From positions 69,468,971 through 69,532,970 of the forward strand of contig NC_092357.1 of the NCBI RefSeq assembly GCF_963676685.1: DNA of 64,000 nt. The letters are read 5' to 3'. Below the pieces are notes generated by a model. The model did no database searches. It worked only from the letters and a program-made list of their open reading frames with translations, and was not told where the DNA came from. Positions within the stretch are counted from its first letter, which is position 1. Every line of letters starts with the position of its first letter. A program made the translations under genes and the position numbers. This stretch comes from Mytilus edulis. Lineage: Eukaryota > Mollusca > Bivalvia > Mytilida > Mytilidae. This document shows positions 36,780-49,500 of this stretch, piece after piece.

Positions 36780-37215
36780 GCAATAAATAAAGGTAACAGT
36801 AGTATACCGCTGTTCGAAATTCATCAATCGATTTAGAAAGAAAAAAAAATCCGGGTAACAAACTAAAACTGAGGAAAATGCATCAAATATAAGAGGAGAC
36901 CAACGACGCAGTAGAAACGCAACATTAAAATGTAACACACACAGAAACGAACTATATAATCACTGAACTAGTATATATATTTGTTTAGGGGCCACCTGAA
37001 GGACGCCTCCGTGTGCGGGTATTTCTCGTTGCATTTTGTTGCTGACCTTCTGCTGTTGTCTGTTCTGTGGTCGGGTGGTTGTCTCATTGACACATTCCCC
37101 AATTCCATTCTCAATTTTATAATATAACAAAAGCCATTTTACTGACTTGGTACATGACATTTTATGAAAAACTGTTTGGTTGAACCTGGTTTTGTGGCAT
37201 GCCAAATCTCCCGCT
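36780..37215 (-). repeat. Composite of dispersed repeats
   Basis: 36780-36955 is a minus copy of the 560-720 family (AGTAGTATACCGCTGTTCGA, CCGGGTAACAAACTAAAACT, CGACGCAGTAGAAACGCAAC). 36960-37115 is a + copy of the 35750-35890 family. 37140-37205 is the inverse of 295-345 (GAACCTGGTTTTGTGGCATG). Confidence 0.78.
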
Positions 37216-37369
37216 TTTATTGCAATTTTAAATATAACATTATAATGATAACATCATATTGTCATATAATGGTATCATTTTAATGTTTTATTTAACACTA
37301 CAATACAAATAAATGGGAGAACATACAGGACAGAGAAACATCCGAGTAATAGCTAACAAAAAGTCCGAG

Positions 37370-37660
37370 GTTTACAATTTAATACGCCAGACGTGCGTTT
37401 CGTCCACATAAAACCAACCAGCGACGCCCAGGTGAAAAAAGTCCGGAAGCCAAGACAAGTACAAAGTTGGAGAACACTGAGGACCAAAAGTGCCAAAACA
37501 TTGTGACCAATACGGCTAGGGTTATTTGCCTGATAAACCCGAAGTGGTGACTAACTACAGAATAAAAACGGATACATTACATAAAACAACCTAAACCAGC
37601 AGCCGAGTTAGCCATAGCCGTCAACGCACAAAGTGACGTCACATTCGAATTTCTAAAAAA
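37370..37660 (+). repeat. Dispersed repeat (CCAGACGTGCGTTTCGTCCA family)
   Basis: A longer copy of the repeat seen at 8815-8890, continuing through CGGAAGCCAAGACAAGTACA and GAGGACCAAAAGTGCCAAAA. Confidence 0.7.
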
Positions 37661-40600
37661 ATGCACAAATCAATTGCCGATTTTTCTATCAGTAAGTCTT
37701 TAGTCCTTACCATTTCTTTTAAAATCGTGAATTGAATGAAAATTAGACTGCAAGTGTCGAACAGATCAATGGAGTTGTTTATTATGCACAAATAAAAATC
37801 AATGACATGTTAATTATCTTTATTTAACTGGTAAAGAAGATCTGTGTATAACTAATATGGGTCAATATTTAAAAGGTCAACCTTACTGATAATTCGTGTA
37901 TTATTTATTCATTTTATATGTTACTTTCTACATTTCTTGTCCATTTAAGCAAAACATTATATAGTCGTTTTGCAGAGTACTGTTTTATCAATTTCACCAA
38001 TAAGGTTGTAGTACTATATACATGAAATTAGTTCCTGTCAAAATAATGATGAACTAAGAGTAATATTATCAATGAAAAAGAATAAAACATGCTTGAGAAT
38101 CATCGAAAGCAAATTAAGATGTATTGTCACAAAAGTTTTTATTTCTTCAAACATTTTGGAAAAAATATGCAAACGTATTTTGTTGCAATAGAAAACACAC
38201 CCGGTGCCACATGTAGAGTACCTTCGATATTAACCCCACTTTCGATAGTTTAAACATATGTTATTGTTCAAAAATGACAAATGGATTAGACAAAAGTTTT
38301 TCAACTTTCATAGTTCATTGAGATTTTGATGCTCAGCCTTTAGTGTTCTATGTTTTGTGCTGTATACTGTTTGTCATTTTTTGTCTTTTTCTGTTCATTA
38401 TTTTTTTTTTTTTTTTGCCGTGCCCGCCATAGCGTGTTTTTGTATGAATTTAATTTTCCTTTGGTATCTTTCGCCATTTTTTGTTATGAATCAGCAAGCA
38501 AACATGAAGTTACTGACAAACACATTGTTTAAGAAGCAATGACTAGATGAACATAAGTAATATGTATGATAAATCATAATGGCGTCCGTGAACATTTCAC
38601 TTCTTGGAACACAAAAGTAAATAGTTCTAGAAAGGAACAGGAACCATCTATCACAAAAAGTGGTATACAAAAAGAATTTTGGTTTGTTTTAAAACAATAT
38701 TTAACCCACAATTTGTGTCTTGAAACACCTCGTAACGAAAATGACTATTTTCCAATTGTTCCATTTGTTGATATAGTCGAGGTTTTATAGACGTCTCTTT
38801 TTTTAAATTCAACATTTTTAAAAGTAAAACAACAAAACAAAGATGTTATTTTTTTTTATTCCATCAAACTAAATGTTTCTACTTATATTTAAGTATATTC
38901 AAGCATTAACTGTTATCACAGAGATATGTCTCGCCTTTTTGTAATTTTGATAATGCAAATGTTGGCATCAGAATAGCAATATTTTAACATTGAGTTATGC
39001 AAATATTCAAAGTCGCTGTATCATTACTAAAGGTAAATGGCTAAACGATCTAGATATAAGATGTGTCAATGCTAATACAACTGCATACCAAATGCCACTG
39101 GCTTATTATTCGTTGTACCCTTTAGCACATGTTCAAACAAACCTAAACAAAAGTATTAACTTGGAAACCAAAAACAACAGTCAATGATGATGATGATGAT
39201 GATAAGTTTTGGCTATATCAACTATCTGGAAATCATACTTGCGAATGCAAATACATTACAATACTAAAGATCATAGATTTAACATTATCAGTTCATCTTA
39301 AACTGATCTTATAACAAACTAATACATTTAGACTAAGCAAAGGTTTCAAAGTCAATAGACCATGTCTAAGAGAGCGGTGCCAAATAATCTCCAAGAAAAT
39401 GAGATTAGCCTATGCTTATATAGCTGCATACCAAATATCATAGACCTACCACGTAATCAAAAACTAATACATGCAAACTAAACAAAAAAATCAAAGTCAG
39501 TAGGCCAAAACTGAGGAGGGAAGGCCAAATTATCTCCATGGAAATGAGATGAGCCAATGCTTATACAAATGCATACTTAATATCATTGACCTTCCACTTG
39601 TGGTTCACCATAAACAAGACCTAACCACAAACCCATACATAGTTGACGCCGCCGTCGCTGTCGACGCCAGAAATAGCATATCTATGTCTTGCTACGTCAA
39701 CGCGTGACAACACACTAAATACTATGAGCCAACTCATGTTAACATTTGCCTACATTTTTTTAATCGCGATTATTTATAGTCACGTTATATTTCTCACATT
39801 AAAAGTCACAAAAATAAAATGTTCGCGAAAATGAGTTGGATTTTGGTATTTCTTTCAACTATATACATTACTTATTGTTCGCATATTTTAATCCACAAAG
39901 GCATTGCAATATGGTGCTGAAAATCATAAATATTGTTGGTATTGACACATCAGTATACAAAAAACATACATGTGCATAGCTTACTTGAAAGACAATAATC
40001 AGCTACGTCTGTATAAACAGATACATTTATCAGAATTATTTATAATATAATCTCCTTTTCTTTTGAAAAATAAATTACAGATGTCGTAGATTGTTGATTT
40101 TATTTCTTCTAAAAGTTGAATAAATGAATTACGTGTTATCGATAATTTTTAATAATAAGCCAGCTCAAGAGTTTCGATTTTTGCAAAAGCATGTCCTAGT
40201 ACAAAATATGCTAGAATTATGCATTATAAATTTTTGTTAAAACAGAACCAGTGCCTTTTCAATTTTCGTAATTTTTTTAAATGGATAGGAAACAATAAAA
40301 GTAAAATCACAAAAATATTGATCTTCAAGAAAAATTTAATCCGAGGAAATGCTTGTCAGAAACTGTAAAAAGAATTTAAAAGTAACAAATATGTATATTA
40401 AGTATGTCTTATTCATAATGAAAACTGCATTGGTTCCATGACCTTGCTTTATACTAAACAGTATTTTTATACAGCAAAATTTCATATAAAAAATAAAGAT
40501 GACGGGTCCAATGAGTTTTACATTAAATTAAAACATAATCGGTTCAAATAATTGTTTTATCAAAAATTGTAGTTATATTGTAACTTGAGATTTCAACAAC

Positions 40601-41030
40601 AATAGCATTGTTTTCGAGGAATGATAGCACATCTTCATAGCCTGTTTTGTATATCTAGCAGGTATATATAACATACAAAATGTACATAACATGTCAATCT
40701 TGTAAAAGGGAATTCATTTTATACCAACAAAAGTCGTAAATGATCATACGTATCTACATATACATGTACATTTACACCCAAGATCATTATCACTTTGCAC
40801 GACCAAGCAATAGAAATCTTTGGATTTGTTTTTATGCTTGCTTCCTTATAATTGTTAAAATGTATGCTTCCTACAGCTGCCGATTTTGTGGATTTATGCA
40901 AATACAATAACAATGTAAACAATAATATGAAAACATATATGTAACACTTCACATTAATTTGACCTAAAACTATCTATGATAATAAAAAAAAACACAATTG
41001 CTCTGATTACAAAGAAACATATTGAATCAA
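37661..41030. other. No gene recognised
   Basis: Includes another diverged GCCATGGCG-type repeat (38330-38480), a T-rich run near 38400, a (GAT)n microsatellite at 39187-39203, and two related segments at 39380-39440 and 39530-39590 (AATGAGATTAGCCTATGCTT / AATGAGATGAGCCAATGCTT). The open frame at 38566-38790 has no family signature. Confidence 0.4.
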
Positions 41031-41039
41031 CCTAATTCT

Positions 41040-41270
41040 GGTTTATAAAAACAAATTGTACTAATCTAATTTTGGTGAAAAAAGACATATTGTACTAACG
41101 TAATTTTAGTGAATAAAAACTTTTTATACTAACATACTTTTGGTGAAAAAAAATGTTTTATGCTAACATAATTTTGGTGAATAAAAACGTTTTATACTAA
41201 CATACTTTTGGTGAAAAAAAATGTTTTATACTAACATAATTTTGGTGAATAAAAACAAATAATACTTACC
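41040..41270 (+). repeat. Degenerate tandem repeat, about 39-bp unit, dimeric
   Basis: Units of the form TACTAACATAATTTTGGTGA plus AAAAACG/AAAATG. Alternate units share variants (CATACTTTTGGTGAAAAAAA versus CATAATTTTGGTGAATAAAA), so the higher-order period is about 78 bp. Confidence 0.88.
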
Positions 41271-41816
41271 TAATGTAGAAAAAAACAAACAAAACAAAAT
41301 TGAATTTGCATAATATAGAGAATAAAATTAAACTGAATCATTTTTGATACAGTTATTTCAAAATACATTTTAGTTAGATGAAACCCTATGAGCACTAACA
41401 AAATGTTTTAATCAATAAATATGACATCTGAAACCATGTTCATTTTGTTATAACTTCAAACGTCTGTTAAAAGAAAGATGTATATATTTTTACCAAAAAA
41501 TAAATATTCATTGGACAATAATTTACAAATTCAACCTAAAAAAATGAAACAAAATGCAAATATATTTGATAAGTGCTCTAAATTCACAGATTTTTTTAAA
41601 ATTGATGCATTATATGGCAGATAAACTCCAGATGAATTTGGTAAAACAATAAAAAAAAAAAAGCTGCCGTCTATCTTGTGGATTTGCGATGTAAACAAAA
41701 ACTTAAATGAAATAATGGTTATCAAATTACGTAATGATTATGAGATGTTAAGTTGAACGTTTACAATGTACAAAATTAAAATAAAATTAAAAACCAATTG
41801 TTCAGAGAACACTTGA

Positions 41817-42742
41817 AGGTCTTTCCACCAGTTGATATCTATTTAGATATTAAAATATTAAAAATCAGTCTAAAATGTCAGTTCATATGACTTTATGATG
41901 TATAGATATGAATTTAAAGCAAAGGTCAAAATCTAGAACGTCAAATTAACATATGAACTTGACCTCAATTTCAAAGTCACGAACTGAGGATCTCAAATCA
42001 AAAGACCTTAGGTCTCTAATATGTTTGGTTAATAAGTTATATCACTTTACAGGTGCGGGAATATTGTTACCGTTAATGTTATTACACATAATTTTAGATA
42101 CGATAGGGCCGAAAACTCCCATTCATTATCTACGCACTCTTTCAACTAAAATTATTAAGTTACGACATGTCGCAACTAACAATTTAGTCAAAATAATATG
42201 TCGATATCTTATAAAGTTAATGAAAATGAGTGAAAATAAGCCAAATTAAAAAATTAGAATATGACCTTGACCTTTGACCTTGACCTAATTTTCATTTGTT
42301 TGGACCAAGGACCTCAAATCAAAAGATCCTAGGTCTCTATCACTTATGGTTTACAAGATAGAAATGCATATCACTTATATCAAATGCATAGGGGGAAATA
42401 ACTCTCATATGGAGTGTTCGTATCGCTTCAGTCTAAATAGGACAACTCATGTCAAGGATATAATGAGCAATTTTGTAAAATAAATATGTTGTAATCTTTT
42501 ACGGTTGCGAAGGAGTCGTGGACATGAAGAAAACAGTCTTTGGGGAGATAACTCCTACAAAGAAAAGTATTCGGTTACACAGGTTAAATTTCAAAAGCGC
42601 ATAAACTGTTCGATATCATATACCAAATATCTAAGAGACATATTGCGAAACAAATATTTATCACAAGAAGAAATTAGGCGGAAGAAAAAAAAATAATCAG
42701 AAGAAAAACAATAGGTCTTTCCACAGAAAAGTGGAAAGACCT
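41817..42742. mobile_element. Non-autonomous TIR element (AGGTCTTTCCAC ends)
   Basis: Starts AGGTCTTTCCACCAGTTG and ends CAGAAAAGTGGAAAGACCT. A second inward AGGTCTTTCCAC at 42713 forms a terminal hairpin with the right end. An internal block (CCTCAAATCAAAAGATCCTA) is duplicated: 41990 and 42312. The 98-codon + frame within it (41953-42249) shows no known domain. Confidence 0.65.
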
Positions 42743-43356
42743 AATTATCTCTTCAGTTCATATGTTGGGAAGTATAAATATTCTATGTGAAAGCGTCCAA
42801 TAGATTTTAACTAAACACCAACCCCTAGACAATAAGAAAAAACAATGTACGCTACCGATTATATTTAAAAAGACTCTTGTTTGTCGTATTTGATTAGAGC
42901 TTACTATTTCTTTTACCTTTAAGAAACTGTTAAATTTGTAAAGAAATTTTGAATGAATTGATAAAATATCTATGTATTTCTTCAATTAATGTCAAAACAA
43001 AGACAATTACATAGTTCTCGTCGTTTAAAATTTGTTTTGACAATTTTAATGTTAATGTTAATACCAAAATTCACAAACTAACCTTGCAAATAGTTTGGCT
43101 TTTTTTTGTTGTTTTACGGTTAATTTTAATAAGATAAATTTACAAAATATATGTTTAAAAATGATCCAACTCCCTCATGATAAACTACAGTTCTTCGTTC
43201 CTTTGGCTTTTCAACTGTTTAAATTCTTTCACATACCTGACGTTCAAATATTGGACTCAGAGGGCCTCTTTTATATTTAAATCCAGATTGTGGCTTCAGA
43301 CTCATAATAAAAGTGTTGTTTCATCTTTTTCTACACATGTTCACTGATGAAACAAT

Positions 43357-43507
43357 CTATCGTGTATTTACTGGAAAGAAATGAAGTTTATGTGTGAGAG
43401 ACGTATAATATGAAGGTACCGTTTTGACTGTCTGGTTGTCTTCAATTGGTATTTCGTACTTGCTTACTCTTTTGTTGACATCTGTAAGTATATCCAGCAA
43501 ATGGTTC
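43357..43507 (-). CDS. Caspase exon 7: C-terminus
   Basis: Acceptor TGTCTTTTAG, phase 2. Encodes LLDILTDVNKRVSKYEI, a loop, then SLTHKLHFFPVNTR and TAG. Matches the end of caspase-8 (ILTEVN...LRKKLVF). Confidence 0.9.
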
Positions 43508-46500
43508 CTAAAAGACATAAACAAAGATAAAAATAATGATAAAAATAATGATGATAACATAGACAAAATACAGACATGATTAATGAAATAAAGGAATATT
43601 TCAAAATGAAGATTATAAAATGAAGATTTTAAAAGAAAGCTTTTAAAAGGAGGATTTCAAAAGAAAGATTTTAAAAGGAAGATTTAAAAGAAAAATTTTA
43701 AGAGAAAGATATTAATAAAGATATAAATAAAGATAAAATAAGCCAATATTTGTTTTATTGTTTAGCAAAAGAAAAAGAAGTGTCAATGTTAAATGTACGA
43801 AAAATCTAGAAAAACTATTTCCTGCCAAATTATCGATGACTTTATATCCGTTATCAAGCACACGAACCTACAGAAGCAAATTAATACTGACCGGTCGATA
43901 TATAACAATGAAAGAAGATTTATCAGAGCGACATAATATCACATCAAATAAACTATATATAAAGATTAGTACTAATAGAACTTTAAAATCATTTGAAGTT
44001 CCATAGTCACCTAGAGAAGATGAACTTCTAAACAAAATGCGGAAGTAAGTTTAACAAAAAGAAAAACGAGTCAAAATATCTTATTATGGCGTCTTTTAAA
44101 GGAACAAGCATTGCAAATTTTTACCTCATACAATCTTTTTGGATTTGGTCACATAATGCCTGTATGAAATACGATCCATTATTAGGATCTCTGTATGAAG
44201 AACATCCTGGCGCTGTGGAAAACGCTAATAAGAAATCGCTTTCGTCAGGAATGACATCTTCAACAGTATCATCTTCGTCTATTTCTACACATATGACATC
44301 ATTTAGAGCTTTCACTACTGGTCTTTTAGCTATTCTGCCTACAAAACATATATGATTTTACAGACCTGAAGTATTTAAAACTGTAACTAGTATTCTGTGA
44401 GTATTGCATGACAATATATTGTTCACTACCGGTTACATTTTGTTTGTAATGGAAAGAAATTCATTGAAGAGCTGTTGGTGACCTTCTGCTGTTGTCTGCT
44501 CTATGGTCGGGTTGTTGTCTCTTTGGCACATTCCCCACTTCCATTCTCAATTTTATTACTTGATCTATAACTTGCCATGGTGTTAGTTACATAAAAAAAA
44601 ACTACCACTAAATTTTTCAAACAATTTACATGATTTACTAAAGAAAAGGGAAAAAAGTATTTATTTTAAAAACATTATTTTTATTTGAAAGATAAAAAAG
44701 TCCGTATGTTATTGAAATGTGTATAATTACTTTCGCTTACAATTGAGCATTAGGCTCAATTATATGCTCAAGTTGTTTATTACATTTCAATTACTTACAG
44801 ATTTTTTTCAATGAACTTCTTTTTTTCAATAAATTACTTTTCTTTCAATAAATTGCTCATACATAGTAGAATTGCAATTAAGTACGCCAGACCAATCTAA
44901 TAGGTTGACCGTTATGGATTAACCGTTTCACAGATGATATCGGATATGTTTCTTATTTCGTTACTACAATCAACTTCCCTATCCCATACTAATGTGACCT
45001 ACCAAATTATACTATTAACCGGGTTTGTAATAACATTATCAACACGACGAGAGCACCTGATATCATCCCCATTTTTTTTTTTTCTGTGATGTGTCGTTTG
45101 TTCTATTATTTGTCTGGGTTTTTTTTATTATTATTTTTATTTTTAAGCCATGGCGTTGTCATATTTTTTTGTGAATTTGACTGTCCCTCTTGTACCTTTC
45201 GCCCCTCTTTTATTGAAACTTGAACTTAACAAACCCCGCATTTTTCAAGCCCGATCTCTTAAATTTCAAAAAATCCTACAAGTATTGGTTCATTATTGTG
45301 TTTTAAGAATTGTTTTTGTTGACTTGTATTGTATCGAAGTTGAATGGAATTTACTTACGTTGAACAATTTGCTCCTTGCTTCCTTGACAAGCTTGCACAA
45401 AGAACAGCTTTGGTTTTCCAGCTAAACTTTTACAATTTGAACCGGTAAACTTTTGAGTAACAGTTCTTATTGGCACTGGGAATCCATCAACACCATAGAC
45501 CGACCGGAGACCTCCATGGGAAAGAATACAAACTACCATAGAACTGTATCTACTGTGATCTTGCTTTGATAAAGTGTCAGCAACCTCGAGTATCTGATGA
45601 GATTTGAGATCTTCGTGTCTCTCTATTTTGTAATTTAACTGTATAAAAGTTTTTAAGAGTTCATCTGAAAAAGTTTCAACCGTAGAATCAACGAAATAAT
45701 GAAATCAAAAGTCAAATGTTCTGCGGGATGCGAAATAATAAAACTGCAGAGGTTGATCCCTGAACAATAAGGACAAATATGAACAATACACCCAAGCTTG
45801 ATTAGGCTCTGAATTTCAGTTGTGATTAACTTATTTACACAGCGCCTTGAAATATGGGACGAAAATTAAAAAAAAATAAAAATACATAGTTATTGGACCC
45901 GTTGAGGTGGACCTATAAGAAAACTGAGCCCTAAATCAAGAACCTTAATTCACGGCATATTAAAGAACACAATCAGTTATTGTTTGATGAAACAAAGTTT
46001 CATTTTGGATTGAACCCTATGTAGAAAATGGTGGATTGAACCTGGTTTTATAGCTAGCTAAAAATCTCACTAGTATGATAGTTGCATAAGATTCAATTAT
46101 ATTGACGACGATGTGTAAATAAAACATCAGATATAATAGTTAGGTAAACATGTCAAAGGTAGGGGTACAACAGTCAACGTTGTGCTATAAACTTAATCAC
46201 TACGAAAACAAACAAATATTTAACATGCTTAACTTAGAAACACAAAAAGCACATAGACAAAGCACATTTAATTTAGTGAAAACGAATATAAAAATGTCCA
46301 TAGCATAATAAGACAATGACGGGATGTATAAGTGCAGAGCCACGTAAAATAGATATCACCAAAAATAGACAAAAGATTTAAAGTAATATTCATAAAGACA
46401 AATAAAAGAAGATAAACAACACATGCAACATCAGTACCCAGAATGTAAACTTCAAGACAGTCGTGCATTATTTGTGATTTGATACGGAATAGTTATTAAC

Positions 46501-49500
46501 AAAGTCTTGGTTACCTCCTATAAACGTTTAAAGAAATAAAGACATGACGTTCTATGACATACCCCTAGCTAATTAACGTTCTGCTCAGACACGGATGACG
46601 TATTTCAAAAAAATCTTCTCGGTTTACATAGATTATGGTACCGAGATAAATCTCAATGTGGACTAAAATACAAAATTCAAATACACGGTTAGATTCAGCA
46701 TATAAAGGGCAAAAATATTCAAGACATTGGTCAAGAAATATAAGCCATGTATACAACGTCTTAGTAAAGTATTGTAGTCTACCCAAATCTTTCTTTTTTG
46801 TATGGAAACTTGTGGCTAAAAAATCCTCGATTTTTTTTTCGGGGGAGAGGGAGGGGGACCATAACACCCAAAATCAATTCCAACCTTCATTTTGTGATAT
46901 GAAATCTCGTGATATAATTTAATAGAGATACAAACACTTAAACTCAAGTTATTATCTAAAATCCAAATACCTTTCCATAACGATGACGTCATACCATTAC
47001 ACGACTTCAAAAAAAAATAGCAGTCTTATAACGTGAATGTTTGGATCTTATAGAACAATAATTGTCTATTTCTTTATACAGGTTACCACTATTTTCTATT
47101 ATTAGCCATGTCGGCAAGGCAGGATCATCAGACACACTTTTTAAAAAACTAAATACCCCATTGATAACTGTGGCAAAGTTAAATCAATATTGGCCCAGTA
47201 GTTTCAGATATGATATTTGTAAAACGTGGTGGACGATGGACGACATCAACAAACGACAGCCTACAGGTTATACCAAAAGCTAGACAAAAATTTTGTATTC
47301 AAATAAAGAGCGAGAAAAACTCTACTCACCGGCATCCAGATGGGAACCTTTCCTCTCTAAAAGGTCATTTTCAAACTTGCAATTGTTGATTATAATACAT
47401 TTTCCTTAAAAAGAAATTGTGCATTCACTTGTCATAATCATGGATAAATAATTCAGTGTATAAATTTACAAATTTCGAATTCTATATTGACATTTCTTAT
47501 TCTCTAACTGCATGCTGATCATAGAAACCAGCATTGAAATTTAACACTCGTTTTGTCTACAACAGAATTATCAATAACGCTCGAATAAAAAATGTTAAAA
47601 AGGCCAAATTAAGGACGTATTTGAAGAGCATCAAAAAATATTCTGAGCTTTTTTATATAGTAACAAATGAAGTTAGTTCATGAAAACATAATACAAAGTT
47701 AGTTCGGTAAATGAGGATTCATGTTATAGAGAAAATAGTTGTAGCTGCACAATTAAAAGTGTATAACTTATTTTAGGCCTCCATTTATCAATTAAAATTG
47801 AATGGACAAATCAATCAATATTCATGAATTTGAAGCTATCAGATAGAGCAAGCTTTCCTACAAATTCGTTTTGCTATAGCTTTTTGTCATGTTCTTTTTC
47901 GGTTTATGCTAGAAGATGCCCTTTTCAAACTCACAAACATGATAAATGAGGCATAATGAAAATTGAGAAATAAATCATATATGCATGAGCAGAGTTATTT
48001 AATAAATAGATGCTCCAATTGACTACAAACAATCACAAACGAATACAATGCATGTTTGTCTCGAATCACTTTCAGCATGTTTTTGGGGTCTATATAAATA
48101 CCAGAACAATTCGTTTAATCTTTTAATTTAACGATGGTTTCTTATTACCAATTTTGCCTTTTTGAATTGAATTTCGATTTGAAAGGCGGGTAATGCATGC
48201 ATGGCAGTCGACGAGAAAAAAAATAATATTTGTTGTAATAGATCTGCAAAATGGATGATACAAAAATTAATCAAACTTATAGAAATTTCTCCAAAGCATG
48301 TACCTAACGATACATCTATATCGGTCATGTACAGGTGATTTACTCAATTTATTTTTAACTGATGCATATGTACTTATTGAGTAATGAGATTTGAACATTG
48401 GTAAACTACATTTACCTCCAATTCACATAATAATATTCTCACCTGAGTAGCATTGGTCAAAAGGATAAAAGCCCTTTGATTCATAACCTACAAATAAAAA
48501 TGAATACACATTTTTGTTGAGGTCAATATTAAGGAACTTTTAAATCGCTGGTCGCGAATCTGTATATGTTTTGCATACATTATTTCAAACTGAAACTCAA
48601 ATTAAATTGCTGCGCTGAGCCCAGCTGGATACGACAGCAGATATCCAACCCTGAACAATTGGGGCAAAAATAGACTAAATATTTGCGCTTGATGCATGTC
48701 TGAATTTTAATTGTGATTAAATATTCGACACATAGGTTTCTGACACAGAATAACTGTCGCCTCCCCTTTTCCTTTTTCAAAACATAAATTCTTTCCCTCA
48801 AGATATGGTAATATAATCTCAATTCAAATGTCTTATGGAGTTTATAACCATAAACAATATTGTACTTTAATTGTGAAAGGATTACCTCCTTTACACTGCT
48901 TTTAAATTGTCTTAATTGTCTATTAACAATGAAACTCTTTTCCCCTTTTGTGCCCTCTATTCCTTAATGGTTTAAGCCATAACCCCACAAAAAGTAAAAT
49001 CACAAAACTCCAAGGAAAATTTAATCGGAAAGTCCCTAATCACATGGCAATCTTAACCATCCCTTTGTTGTATAGAAACTTGTGGAATAATTTCAGAGAA
49101 ATTCTTACACTTCAACACAATTTATATTCTGGAAACTAAAAAAAATCTTTTTGGGCCCTTATTTTACCCCTAATTCCTACACTGTTGGGATCATTACTCC
49201 TTAAATCAATCCCAACCTTCCTTTTGGGATTATAAACCTTGTGATTAAATTTCATAGTTTTCTATCTACTTTTACTAAAGTTAGTGTTCGGAATCCAACA
49301 GTCTTCGGGTGATGAGGTCGACGACGTGATACCAATATACGACCACACAAATTAATGCGGTCGTATAAAAACATGAAACATTTTCTGGTCGTCTGGGTAA
49401 GGATTTCTTTTTTAATCTTTTACAATACAATTGAAGTTAGTTTTCAAACATATTTTAGCAATATAAAACTGCCGTAAAAATATGTGTCTGCCTTTTAAAA

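Noticed and set aside
46565..47283. Several frames of 60-100 codons in a caspase intron
   Set aside because: They fall inside a dispersed repeat also found at 48940-49360 with its frames broken.
45680..47330. A missing p20 exon of the caspase was suspected
   Set aside because: Extending exon 4 to its TTTTTAAG acceptor supplied the IINN strand and the Arg motif, and exon 4 joins exon 5 in alignment with caspase-8, so nothing is missing.
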